DNA from: Trypanosoma brucei gambiense DAL972
Taxonomy: Eukaryota; Euglenozoa; Kinetoplastea; Trypanosomatida; Trypanosomatidae
Assembly: GCF_000210295.1 (NCBI RefSeq)
Contig: NC_026737.1
Span: 682,001 to 746,000, forward strand
Length of the DNA stretch: 64,000 bases
Reading direction: 5' to 3'
Shown: positions 47,957-57,431 of the stretch, piece after piece
Numbering within the stretch: position 1 is the stretch's first letter
Layout of the letters: each line of letters begins with the position of its first letter
Position numbers and translations under genes: made by a program
The notes under the pieces: generated by a model
Told to the model about the DNA's origin: nothing
The model's input: only the letters and a program-made list of their open reading frames with translations
The model's database searches: none

Positions 47957-49852
47957 ATGAATTCTGCCTCACAGGATATCGCCGATACTGTACGGCAGCT
48001 TCAGAAGTTGTCGCGTGAACTACAGCCTGTCAAAGCGGCGCTGGCGGCTATCGCAAAACGTGAGAGGGCAACACCAAACGCCGCTACCGCCGCAGGATCA
48101 CTGGACAAAGTCGCCTCTCGCGTCCAAGAGGTATCCCGTAAGTACAGTTCCTTCTTTAGTCGGGTCAATTTCCTCCTGGACGCTGAGTTCCCTCGCCTAC
48201 AAGCCATTACACCACTGCTGGAGGTTTGCCGTGATGGCGAGGACACTAGCGGGGAGGGCAACAGCGGGCAGGACCCGTTCCGGCTTGTCTGTTCACCAAT
48301 TGTCCCGCACATTTTGAATCGTACAAGTTACCACGTGGTTTGTGGTGTGATTCGCCTGCACATGGAAATGGTTGATTACCTTATTGCAACAGAGCGGTAT
48401 CAGTTGGCCTGCCATGTGGCTGACGCTTACGGGTTGCCGCTCTACCTGTTTCCGAGGCTTGCTGCACTTGTTTTACCGCCGCTTCCGCCCATTCAAAACA
48501 ACAGTGCCGGCTCTGAAGAAAGAGGAGGGGGAAGAGACTCCACCTCGCTCCCGGCGTCAGCACTCGTATCCCCCTACCTCGGCCCAGTGTCAGCGAAAGC
48601 GACCTTGGGATCAAACGAAACAGGGCCTCCACACGACAGCGTGCCGCCGGAACATATAGCTGTCAAGTGCATTGAGGCAAAGCACTCTGTCATGGAAGCG
48701 ATTGCATACTGTGAAGGGAAACTGCTGCCCGCATTGGAAAGTATTGAGCCGGAGAGGCGGCCAAAAGAAATGGAGGTGTTGTACGACCTTCTCCTGGACT
48801 TGCACGTTACACGGATCCTGCAACTATTTCAAGGAGGAACTACAGGGCAGGAGGCTATCCACGTGTATCTAGCAAACAATATCCTACGATGGGCAACACG
48901 CCGGCCATATTTCGTTCAGACTGTCATCAACGCTCTCACACTACGAAGTGAGGCTGGCGCGACGGCAGTGTCACCTCAAAAGAGCGCCGTGCAGAACGGG
49001 AGGGAAAGAACGCCGAATGGAAGAAGTGCATGTCGAACCTCCCAAAAGGACGAAGAGGCGATACGATTGGTGGCGTGTATGATGTCAGTAGAGGGCTACC
49101 GGAAGTTGGCCGTTTTGTTCCACCGGGGAGCAATTCTTGCAGGCTCGCAAATCCTCTCCCTCGCTGAAACCCTCGAGCGCCGCAGGGCTTCAGCTGCCTC
49201 CCAATCCCAAGCTGTTGGTAGCGACGCCTGCGCAAGTACCATGGAGGGATGCAAGTGTGAACTACCCGATCTCGTCGTCCGTGCCGTGGCCGCATCCATC
49301 TTACTGAAGGACGAATACTTTGATCGCATGGTAATCAGCAGGCGCAGTGCCGCTGACGCCGAAAATGGCGGGGGTGAGACGCGGGCAATTCAAATCCCAC
49401 CAACTCATCTGAACACACAGTCCGGGTCCGCGGCGTTTGATGGAGCGGTCATGGCAATTGTGGAGGAAATGTTGAGGTCATTCTTCTGTAACAAGCAAAA
49501 TAGCGAGGCACAGCAAAGCGGTCGAGGCAAGTCCCTTGATGGTGTGAACAGTTGCGTGCCTCTGAATGCATCAGATCTGCTTCAGGTAGAGGAACGGTGG
49601 AGCAATGACGTGATCTTCATTAGGCGTCCCACACGCTTTTACTGCTACATAACGAAAGAGTGCTTCGATGGCGGACGTGGTGGGAACTATCCGCTTGCAC
49701 TCCCTAATGGTACAGTTGTGTCGAAACTCGCCATCATGCAGTACCACTCAAAAAATGTCAGTCAAAGTGATCACGCGCAACCAGTTGTGGTGTGTCCCCG
49801 AACGGGTGAAGAGTTCCCCATATCGGCAATAAAGCGCATCTTCGTTACCTGA
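47957..49852 (+). CDS. MAEA: MAEA/Gid9-like subunit of a GID/CTLH ubiquitin ligase
   Basis: A 631-aa protein. The N-terminal helical part (about 5-90) has the coiled-coil features of MAEA. V-I-R-L-H-M-E-M-V-D-Y-L-I-A-T-E-R-Y (131-148) and A-C-H-V-A-D-A-Y-G-L (151-160) match the LisH-like segment, and A-V-K-C-I-E-A-K-H-S-V-M-E-A-I-A-Y-C (about 234-251) matches the CTLH segment. The last 72 residues (560-631) are the decisive match to the degenerate RING of MAEA/Gid9: R-F-Y-C-Y-I-T-K-E at the start, L-A-L-P-N-G-T-V-V-S in the middle, then V-V-C-P-R-T-G-E-E-F. Insertions rich in Ser, Gly and Ala (about 180-220, 335-365, 405-430, 460-495) make it longer than the human protein of about 400 residues. 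In yeast and animals this subunit pairs with RMND5/Gid2 to form the catalytic core that directs degradation of metabolic enzymes. Targets here are unknown. Confidence 0.85.
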   Translation: MNSASQDIADTVRQLQKLSRELQPVKAALAAIAKRERATPNAATAAGSLDKVASRVQEVSRKYSSFFSRVNFLLDAEFPRLQAITPLLEVCRDGEDTSGEGNSGQDPFRLVCSPIVPHILNRTSYHVVCGVIRLHMEMVDYLIATERYQLACHVADAYGLPLYLFPRLAALVLPPLPPIQNNSAGSEERGGGRDSTSLPASALVSPYLGPVSAKATLGSNETGPPHDSVPPEHIAVKCIEAKHSVMEAIAYCEGKLLPALESIEPERRPKEMEVLYDLLLDLHVTRILQLFQGGTTGQEAIHVYLANNILRWATRRPYFVQTVINALTLRSEAGATAVSPQKSAVQNGRERTPNGRSACRTSQKDEEAIRLVACMMSVEGYRKLAVLFHRGAILAGSQILSLAETLERRRASAASQSQAVGSDACASTMEGCKCELPDLVVRAVAASILLKDEYFDRMVISRRSAADAENGGGETRAIQIPPTHLNTQSGSAAFDGAVMAIVEEMLRSFFCNKQNSEAQQSGRGKSLDGVNSCVPLNASDLLQVEERWSNDVIFIRRPTRFYCYITKECFDGGRGGNYPLALPNGTVVSKLAIMQYHSKNVSQSDHAQPVVVCPRTGEEFPISAIKRIFVT

Positions 49853-50778
49853 AATAGGGGGGGAATCAAGAAGAGGAAAAGTTAACTCTGAAGACGGGTT
49901 GAATGCTCGAGTTTGTTAGTTCTCTTTACCCATCCACTACCCCGTCTTATTCCCCATTTTGCTTATATATTTGCGGTGCTCGGTTTATGCCGGTGTACTC
50001 AGTCCACCACCAGTGAATTTTTTTTAAAGTAGAAGTGGAGTGGAGTCCCGAGAAAAGGATGAAGTGTTTGTCAACGCCAAAAAAGAAAAAGAAGGAACTC
50101 CTGCTGTGTTGTACCGGTGTGCTTTACACCTGGGCTTCTAAACACAGCGGAAGGGTAGGAACGGTGAAACAAAGTTCGGCCTCGTTGCAGTCCGGAAGAG
50201 GCAATGTGGCTGCCTTTTTGCCACAAACAACCTTCTTACGAAGCTCATTTCTCCCATTGCAAGGGAGGCTATTCCATTTCTCCCCTTCCTTCCTGCCCCC
50301 CCCCCCTTATTCAATGGTAATGAGGTGTAACAATGGCATAAATTGTGTTGCCTCATTTATTTTTGTGTGTCGCCTGCGTCAGTACCTGAAACTATCAGTC
50401 AGGGGGGAAGGTGATGATGATAGTGGATATAACGGAAGGAGAGGGGGGAAACAAGAGATAAAAGACTGCTGAAGGGACTTCATGGGGGAGCCTCCCATGC
50501 CAGAAGGGGGAAAAACAGGTTCAGAAACACAGTTGGAGTTGCAAACGATTTCTACGCGCATGTGAACTTTTGAAACTCTATAGGCGTGCGCTCAAGGCGA
50601 TGTGTTGCTGGCTCATTACATGCGCATCACTAATTCTTTTCCACGCACACACACACTCGCGGTTTCCTTTTCTTCTTTCCATGTCTGTTGTACTAAGCAA
50701 AACGGGAGGGTTCGGGTGACGCTGGCAGTGACTGAGAAATCATCAGTTGGTGCTTCCCGCCCCGCATGGCCGGTGGTC
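49853..50778 (+). other. Intergenic region before the Sfi1-like gene
   Basis: Non-coding. It has a C11 run (50296-50306), and an acceptor near its end (AG 50696-50697). An upstream in-frame stretch from 50602 is open but lies before this acceptor. Confidence 0.6.
50662..50697 (+). promoter_or_regulatory. Predicted trans-splice acceptor, Sfi1-like gene
   Basis: Pyrimidine tract (50662-50680) with the first AG at 50696-50697. It removes the in-frame ATG at 50620 from the mRNA and supports 50779 as the start. Confidence 0.6.
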
Positions 50779-53535
50779 ATGACTGAAAGTGACATGTATC
50801 GGGGGAGCTGCTCCGTGTTACTCCAGGCAGTGTTGACACAAGCATGTCGAATCATCCTGGCTTTGTGCGCCACCGCAAAGGGAAAGGGCACAGTAAGCGA
50901 AAGAATCACAGCAACGGTGGCTGCATATATCTCAACGGTAGAAGCCTCTTCCGTCGTCGAGGGTGCCAGCAAGTACGCGATGTTGACCGCAGTTCACATG
51001 ATCCACTGCGAACACCACCCATATCGAGCGTGCCAACATCAGCATGGGGAGCTGGGCGCAGCTGTTGGAGTCGTCTTGAAGGAAGCGGGGCTTCGGTTGC
51101 ACATTCTTACGGCACTTACACAACTTATCATGAAGCGGTGCGGCAGCAGCGAGGGCTCCGTTGGGGTCTTACTGAGTCGTGCAGCGTCTCTCGAGAGCAT
51201 GCGACACGAGGCAGCTTCAACGATGCCCAACGCAGAAGAGAACGTTTCAACAGAGCTATTGTTGCAAGTGTTTCCTGAACTCGGGGTGGCCCCGTCAAAA
51301 GCTGAGAGTGGCGCCGTCGTTATTATTCATGCCGTACACTGTGGTTGCCCCCATCAGTGGTTTAGTCTGATGCTACCAACCTTTTTGCTTGCTGCCACTA
51401 TGGAGGAACATGTGCGGGTGTGGCGGCGCACGACGCTCTTGCTAAAGGCCTTCAGGCGGCTCCAGCAGCGGCGTGGAATGCGCCTGCTGCGTGCGATTGT
51501 TGAGGAGGTCAATGCGCCATCGTCTGTTGCGCCGCCAATGGAGCGATTACAAGCGCTACCGGACACTATAACATGTGGGGCTGGTCAGGAAGGTTACATA
51601 GAAACAAGTATTGTTGGAGTAAGTACGGTCATGTTGGAGGATGAAGAAGTAGGAAAGAAAGATGAGTCGCGGGATGGCATCCATACCGGGGAGAATAGGT
51701 CGGATCCTCCGGAGAGTGCCGTGACCAACAGTAGCATTGTTGGCACTTGTATCATCCGTGGCGATAGCGATAAGCCTACAGTATCAGGGGGTGTACCGGA
51801 TCCTGTGCGGCATTTGTCGAGCTCAACAAGGGAACCCGACTCAGTGTCATCGGTAGGCCATATCCGTGATAAGCTTGTGAATGATTTTGTGAAAAAACGA
51901 AACACGCTAGCCGCCGAGCATTTGAAACGTTTTTGTCTCTCTCATTGGCGCTATGCACGAATGCATGAACGGTGTGCTATCAAGCAACAGCTTCGTAAGC
52001 TGGCTGAGCGCACTACCCAGGAGTGTTGGACGCACTGGAAGAGCCGGTGGCAGTGTCACCGTGAGATGAGGCGGAAACAAGACATGGAAAAGCAATGTGA
52101 CAGTTTTGTCACGGAAAAGCTCCTCAAATTGCAGAAACATGTCTTTTCGTTTTGGAGGGCGTTGTTCCTTCTCAGGCAATTTCAAATTTGTAGGCTGGGA
52201 CGGCGATGTTTTGTTAGGTGGCGTTGCGCCTACACTTTTATCATTCATTCCCGGGGTGACAAATTACCACTCATGTTACGGCAGGACATGGGCAGCCGAT
52301 GTTTTCTTCAATGGCGCGACGCCTACCGTCAGCGCGTAGCGGACCGTATGTGTGCACGACGATACTTCAGCCTCATGCGTGAGCGGCTGGAGCGGTGGTC
52401 TATTTGGAGGGAACAGGAGCAGGTTGCAGTGATGCGCGAGAGGACGGCTGTTCAGCGTCGGTGTCTCAGCAACTGGTATAGGGCCTGGAGGGTCCAGAGT
52501 TTGTGTACGCGGTTTATTTCTAGTGCGTGTAAACGGCTGAAGTGCAGAGTGATGACGGTTTGGCGTGTCCGATGGTTGCGGCGAGAAGACACGGCGGAGC
52601 GCCTTCGTACGCTTTATGCGTGGTGGAATAGGCGAATCGCCGCCCACTCCTTCCATTGGTGGTGCAAACGCGTCCGTCTTCAACGCTCAGGTCGTCGTCT
52701 ATCTGATGTGCGTGAGCGCCGTTTCTACCGCTTTGCTTGGGCGCGGTGGAGCAGTCGGGTTCTCTCTCATCAGCGGTTAACTCAAAAACACGAATTAACC
52801 GCTTCACGTAGGCGGCAGTGGGGGTTGCTGCGTGCGACGTGGTGCACTTGGCACAGGCGCTATGCGAAGCGAGTGCAGCAACGCCATGCGAGAAATCAGG
52901 AGGAAACCCTAAAATACGCGGCGGCCATGCGGGAGCAGAGCCTCGTGGCGTCGGCCTACTTCACTTGGAAAAGGAAGGCCCACATGATCCGGCGCCGGCT
53001 TCCCGGAAAACCACCGGCAGCGGTCGGTGCTGGTGGTGGCACGAGTATCCCGCTGGGACTCAACCGGAGTTTCACGAATAGAGATGCGTCGCTTTTAACC
53101 AACGACGAGAGCTGTGATGGTGAGAAAACAGGGGAGGATTGTAGTTACGCAAATATTCATCGAGTTCCGACATACAAAACTTCCCACACAGGTGTATTCA
53201 ATGTCTCCAAAAGATGCCTTGATCACAGGGAGCCACCAGAAGCATTGCGTGCAGAACGGCTACTGATACGCAGTTTAGATTCACCACGGTGGCAGGCCAT
53301 TGCCCACTCACGCCTCTTCAACATCGGTGGAAACATCACACGCAGCAACACGAAGGTGGACAAGTCACCAGTTTGCACTCAGGCTGACTACCGGCAGTTC
53401 CAACACCAAAAGCGTTATTATGAACAGGCGCGGTGGAACAGGAACGACGAGTTGCTAGACGTAACTCCTACAATGCCATCCGATATCGAAAACGATGCAT
53501 GTCCGTCAGTGGAGGACAGTCAGCTGCCAGATTGA
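50779..53535 (+). CDS. Sfi1-like tryptophan-repeat protein, probable centrin binder
   Basis: A 918-aa protein in two halves. The first (about 1-210) is helical and Ala/Leu/Cys-rich with no known domain. A Ser/Asp/Glu-rich linker follows. From about residue 375 to 740 there are roughly a dozen units of about 25-35 residues, each centred on a Trp in an Arg-rich helix: C-L-S-H-W-R-Y-A-R, C-W-T-H-W-K-S-R-W, V-F-S-F-W-R-A-L-F, C-F-V-R-W-R-C-A-Y, C-F-L-Q-W-R-D-A-Y and so on to Y-F-T-W-K-R-K-A. This is the pattern of Sfi1 repeats, each of which binds one centrin molecule and builds a long helix at the spindle pole body, centriole or basal body. The C-terminal quarter is disordered. Two ATGs (50779 and 50794) are near each other; the first is taken. 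A six-codon upstream frame (ATG 50766) overlaps it. Confidence 0.75.
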   Translation: MTESDMYRGSCSVLLQAVLTQACRIILALCATAKGKGTVSERITATVAAYISTVEASSVVEGASKYAMLTAVHMIHCEHHPYRACQHQHGELGAAVGVVLKEAGLRLHILTALTQLIMKRCGSSEGSVGVLLSRAASLESMRHEAASTMPNAEENVSTELLLQVFPELGVAPSKAESGAVVIIHAVHCGCPHQWFSLMLPTFLLAATMEEHVRVWRRTTLLLKAFRRLQQRRGMRLLRAIVEEVNAPSSVAPPMERLQALPDTITCGAGQEGYIETSIVGVSTVMLEDEEVGKKDESRDGIHTGENRSDPPESAVTNSSIVGTCIIRGDSDKPTVSGGVPDPVRHLSSSTREPDSVSSVGHIRDKLVNDFVKKRNTLAAEHLKRFCLSHWRYARMHERCAIKQQLRKLAERTTQECWTHWKSRWQCHREMRRKQDMEKQCDSFVTEKLLKLQKHVFSFWRALFLLRQFQICRLGRRCFVRWRCAYTFIIHSRGDKLPLMLRQDMGSRCFLQWRDAYRQRVADRMCARRYFSLMRERLERWSIWREQEQVAVMRERTAVQRRCLSNWYRAWRVQSLCTRFISSACKRLKCRVMTVWRVRWLRREDTAERLRTLYAWWNRRIAAHSFHWWCKRVRLQRSGRRLSDVRERRFYRFAWARWSSRVLSHQRLTQKHELTASRRRQWGLLRATWCTWHRRYAKRVQQRHARNQEETLKYAAAMREQSLVASAYFTWKRKAHMIRRRLPGKPPAAVGAGGGTSIPLGLNRSFTNRDASLLTNDESCDGEKTGEDCSYANIHRVPTYKTSHTGVFNVSKRCLDHREPPEALRAERLLIRSLDSPRWQAIAHSRLFNIGGNITRSNTKVDKSPVCTQADYRQFQHQKRYYEQARWNRNDELLDVTPTMPSDIENDACPSVEDSQLPD

Positions 53536-54292
53536 GAGAAAGGAAGAAGGCTAAGAACCACATATCGAGATGTGAGTACGGTTCCGACACCAGGAACTCA
53601 CTGCAAGCAACAACGAGGAAGAATGTGGTTTGGCGGGGCGAGTGCTGCGGTGGTCACCGTTAGATAAGACTATGAGAAACACAACGCACCAACTCACTTC
53701 CTCCACAGGGAATGTACCGGGGAGGGGACGGCGTGCCCTTCTCTCTCACATACACAACCATTCCTCCATGAAGCTCTTTACCTCGACGCCACCCAAGTGT
53801 TGCCTTTGACGGCAAGGGCGTGTAACTGTATTTCTTATCTGCACTCTCCTTCTTCATGTGATTCTACCCGGTTGAGCGGTGGTATGGTTCTTTTGTCTCA
53901 CTTTCTTTGATAATGTGGAGCACGTGTTTCTTTTCCAATATGCTTTCTTTACTCTTAACACACATTCCGTGGCATCCTTTGCATTTCGCCGCTCGCATGA
54001 CAAACGTTGAGCAGTGCTTGTGGTGCTGTTCATCCGACGGAAGTAAGTACAAGTGTAATAACAAAACTTTAGGAAAGGAGCGGGGGCAAGGGGACCAAGT
54101 CAACACGAGGCCGTAAACGAGTCGCTCTTTTTTTTTGTACTGACTACTGGCTGACGTTGGTCAATAGCCGCATCTGCTCGCGTGCACACCAGAACAGCTG
54201 GTTAATCACCCACGACCGTAAGTGAGAGTTGGCTTTGTCGCCGTTTCACTATCGGCCACACTTTCCTTTGTTCTCTGGGCACGTAGAACATC
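53536..54292 (+). other. Intergenic region before the 584-aa gene
   Basis: Non-coding. Two acceptor candidates near its end. Confidence 0.6.
54127..54286 (+). promoter_or_regulatory. Predicted trans-splice acceptor region, gene at 54293
   Basis: T10 run (54127-54136) with AG at 54166-54167, and a second tract with AG at 54285-54286. The latter would leave only 6 nt of 5' UTR, so the first is more likely. Confidence 0.5.
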
Positions 54293-56047
54293 ATGAGGCG
54301 TTGTGTTAGAGCAGCCACCACGCCGCCGGCAGCCCCGTGGAGAGCCGGCTCTTCATTCATACCTATCTGGCGTTTCTCGGCCTTCTACTCATCGTCGAAG
54401 TTCATTGGGCGAAGATCAAGTGGCTCGAAGAAACTTGGTGCTTTTCCGCGCATGCCGCACGCCGTAAAGAAGTCGTCCACAGACGTCCCTAGGGCAGCGG
54501 AGTCGCCAGTGGACACCACTGCAGTGCAAACAAGCGTCATAGAAGAAGACAAGGAAGAGGAACAGCCACATATGTGTAATAACAAACGCACAAAGAGCAA
54601 GAGGTCAAGTCAGCCCTGCACTGAAGCAAAGCAGTGTAGCAATAGCAGGGAAGGGAAGCAAGCATTAGCGGTGACGGGTACCAAGTCGTGTAACTCCAGT
54701 GAGGGCTCAACCGCCCAATGTCTCCCATGTGTTACCGACGACAAAAACACTCAAAAGAAGGAGCGGGAGGGGGAAAACGTTTGCCTCGTCGACCGAGCCG
54801 TCGTTTTGAAGCTCTTTGTGGTGTCAGATGCCTTGGCCTTCATGTTTGCCACATCTCCGAAGGACCAGCGTTGCGTCAACTGGCATTTGAAGAAAGTTGA
54901 CCAGTCGGTCATTATGCAGCCGCCGACTCAGGCACCACGTTCGCAACACAAGGGTCAGGAAGGTATCACTGACAACGACTCAAATAGTAAGGACAAAAAG
55001 GACGCGAGAAGAGAGAGCCGGAGTCGACGGAGGGAGCAGCGGAATGCTGTAACGAGGGAGTATAATATCGCCCTTCGCGTCTTGTCCGAGGAAAGCGCGG
55101 ACAACGTTCACTACATTCACGTACGGGAAATGGAGCGCCTCGTACCGCCGGCTGATGTGCTGCCTAGGAATGCAATGTCAACGGTATTGGCTTCAAAGAA
55201 AGGTAATGAAAACTCCAAACGTCGTCAGTCCAGTGAAAAGCGAAATAGCAAGGTTCAAAAAGGCAGAGGCACATCGCCTGCAGAACCTTCCGCGGCGGCG
55301 CTGGAGGCTCTCGGGCGCGTTATGGCGTTGAGACAGTGGCAGACTGCAGCTCTGCGAAAAGCACAGGAATCACAGAGGTTGCATGCATTACCACCGGCAT
55401 GCCACGCTATCACGCACGTTTACATGAACGACCCATCGTTGCCGGACACAACGGTGGTGCAAGGATGCAATATTAAAAAGTCGGTCACGGATATTCTTGA
55501 CTTGATGAAGCAGAGTACTGTCAGTGGCAACCTCCTTGGCTTTGTAAATCTCCACAAGGGCAGGAAATCGTCATCATCAGGAAACAAGGGAACCACGCCC
55601 TCGGCCACTCTCTCCATGCCCTTCGAACTGAAACCGTTGTTGAGCGTGGTAGCGAGTTGTATACCCCGTAGTGATGCCGCGCTAGGTGTCCGGTTCGACG
55701 AAGATGGCTTCCTTAGGTCCGTGCTCCAGCGGCATTCGCGCAAGTCAGGAAGCAATGAGCCCACTACAGCGGTGGCACAGGTAGTAAGTGAGGAAGAACG
55801 CCAGACAGCCACAGATCGGGAGTTATCGGCCCGCCGGGTTCCACCGGTCCCCCGTTACACCACTCGCGTGGTTCTTCTTATTGACTACGACAGTTCGGAG
55901 TCATGGGATTTACACTCAGATGGGGTGTCTAGTGAAAAAAAGGCGAAAAGCGCGGAGGGTGACAGTGGCGAGGAGGTCGTGAATAGGCGGCGGCGGCGAA
56001 AGGAACCTCATATTTACTGTCTTATTGCAGATGGAGGAGAAGTGTGA
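54293..56047 (+). CDS. Hypothetical, probably mitochondrial protein, 584 aa
   Basis: The first 45 residues contain many Arg, Lys, Ser and aromatic residues and almost no acidic ones, typical of a mitochondrial presequence. After a Ser/Lys/Glu-rich low-complexity region (about 55-160), a globular block starts with V-V-L-K-L-F-V-V-S-D-A-L-A-F-M-F (about 169-184). Two further conserved-looking parts are H-A-I-T-H-V-Y-M-N-D-P-S-L-P (about 369-382) and T-R-V-V-L-L-I-D-Y-D-S-S-E-S-W (about 523-537), with basic linkers in between. I recognise no family. It might belong to the divergent set of kinetoplastid mitochondrial ribosome or RNA-processing proteins, but only the targeting sequence suggests this. 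Confidence 0.75.
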   Translation: MRRCVRAATTPPAAPWRAGSSFIPIWRFSAFYSSSKFIGRRSSGSKKLGAFPRMPHAVKKSSTDVPRAAESPVDTTAVQTSVIEEDKEEEQPHMCNNKRTKSKRSSQPCTEAKQCSNSREGKQALAVTGTKSCNSSEGSTAQCLPCVTDDKNTQKKEREGENVCLVDRAVVLKLFVVSDALAFMFATSPKDQRCVNWHLKKVDQSVIMQPPTQAPRSQHKGQEGITDNDSNSKDKKDARRESRSRRREQRNAVTREYNIALRVLSEESADNVHYIHVREMERLVPPADVLPRNAMSTVLASKKGNENSKRRQSSEKRNSKVQKGRGTSPAEPSAAALEALGRVMALRQWQTAALRKAQESQRLHALPPACHAITHVYMNDPSLPDTTVVQGCNIKKSVTDILDLMKQSTVSGNLLGFVNLHKGRKSSSSGNKGTTPSATLSMPFELKPLLSVVASCIPRSDAALGVRFDEDGFLRSVLQRHSRKSGSNEPTTAVAQVVSEEERQTATDRELSARRVPPVPRYTTRVVLLIDYDSSESWDLHSDGVSSEKKAKSAEGDSGEEVVNRRRRRKEPHIYCLIADGGEV

Positions 56048-57431
56048 GGCAGCCAATAAAGTCGGGTCGACCTGCGGGCTGAAGCAACGAGACGTAGACG
56101 AAAATAATGGAATAAATAAGTATATTTATTTACTTTGTCAGGGTCGGGCATTAACCGCATAGCTAATGCAGTGCTATGTAACGCAACTAGATGGTATGGA
56201 TGAGACAAAGGGATGGTAAAGGGTGTTTAACTCAGCGTGGATCTTTTCTGCGTGTTTGAAGTAGCGGTAACGGGAGCAGGAAAGTGTGGGATCAACAGGA
56301 GAGGAATAATGAAAATGAAGAGGTCTACCACCCCAACGCGTTTGAGTGCTAATGTCTTCCCACTCCACGGCAGATGGAACGTGTTTCACAGGATGCTCGT
56401 TGTCATTCCGCAATAACGTTCGATTCAGCACATCCCTTGTCACACTTATCCGATACCCAAGGCATAGAAAAGTGTGCGGCTTCGAAATGTGGATGAAGAT
56501 TGGATTGGGCAGTCTGCACTGCAGTTTGTATCGAAAGTAGGGAAAGTGCCACAATGTGCCAGAGGCAGCAGTACGACGGGGGAGGGAAGCAGGGAAAATG
56601 AAGGGACTCGTGTTTACTGGAGGAATGTTTCTTGTTACCACAAGCCGTACAAGCGGCTGAGAGGTGGGAACCAGCATCTTATTCGGCTCATTTTCAGCCG
56701 TATCGATATTTTTCCGCTGGTGATTGCTCCGTGTCGGTGTTTTACTTTCACGCATCGGAATCCCATACAAATTGCCGGGTTATGCTTCCCAATTCCCAGC
56801 CCCCCTCCCCCCAAGGACGTGCAACGTGGGCACCTCCGTGCCATGGGTCCCTTCTTTACATTTCATCACCCCCTTTTTTGTTCATTTTCACCGTGTATGT
56901 GATAACTAATATATAAATGGGAAGGCGTCACGCTGCTGGTGGCAACAGTGGCGTCCTTTATTCCAATTTTGCTGTGGGAATGTATAAGGGGCGCAAAAAA
57001 AAAAAAAGGTTCTGTGAGTGTGCGTAGATGTTCATATGTACATGTGTATATATGTATATGTGTATAAACGTGCGAATCACAAGGCCTCACGCGGTGCACG
57101 GAGCGCGCAACCCAGCGCAGGGTGCTCACGGGAATGATAAGGGTTGAAATTTTTCGCACAGCTGATTACAGGATGCGTGTGTTGATTCCTTTATGTACTG
57201 TCATTTCCAGCATCGTCCCCGTCAAATTGCAAGTACTAACTTTCCTACAGCATTCCGTACTTGCAATGGCCGGTGTTTTCTTTCACCATACCACTTCCCC
57301 CTATTTTCCTATTACCTTTCGCTACGCTTTCTTCCCCTTTTGCGTGGTACTGTGCGTAATTAAGGAAGGTCATTAGTTGGTCGAAGGTGTCCGCTGGCAC
57401 TATTGCTGCTAAATCTGCTGGTGAATCTGCA
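56048..57431 (+). other. Intergenic region before the 966-aa gene (1.4 kb)
   Basis: Non-coding by composition. Open frames exist on both strands (longest about 198 codons on the minus strand, 56174-56770) but have no acceptor, no recognisable domain and the wrong direction. Confidence 0.5.
57283..57364 (+). promoter_or_regulatory. Predicted trans-splice acceptor, 966-aa gene
   Basis: A long T/C tract without AG (about 57283-57340) with the first AG at 57363-57364, 67 nt before the ATG at 57432. Confidence 0.65.

Noticed and set aside
56174..56770. 198-codon open frame on the minus strand
   Set aside because: Opposite to the direction of the whole cluster, no acceptor on that strand, no domain, and overlaps other fortuitous frames in both directions.
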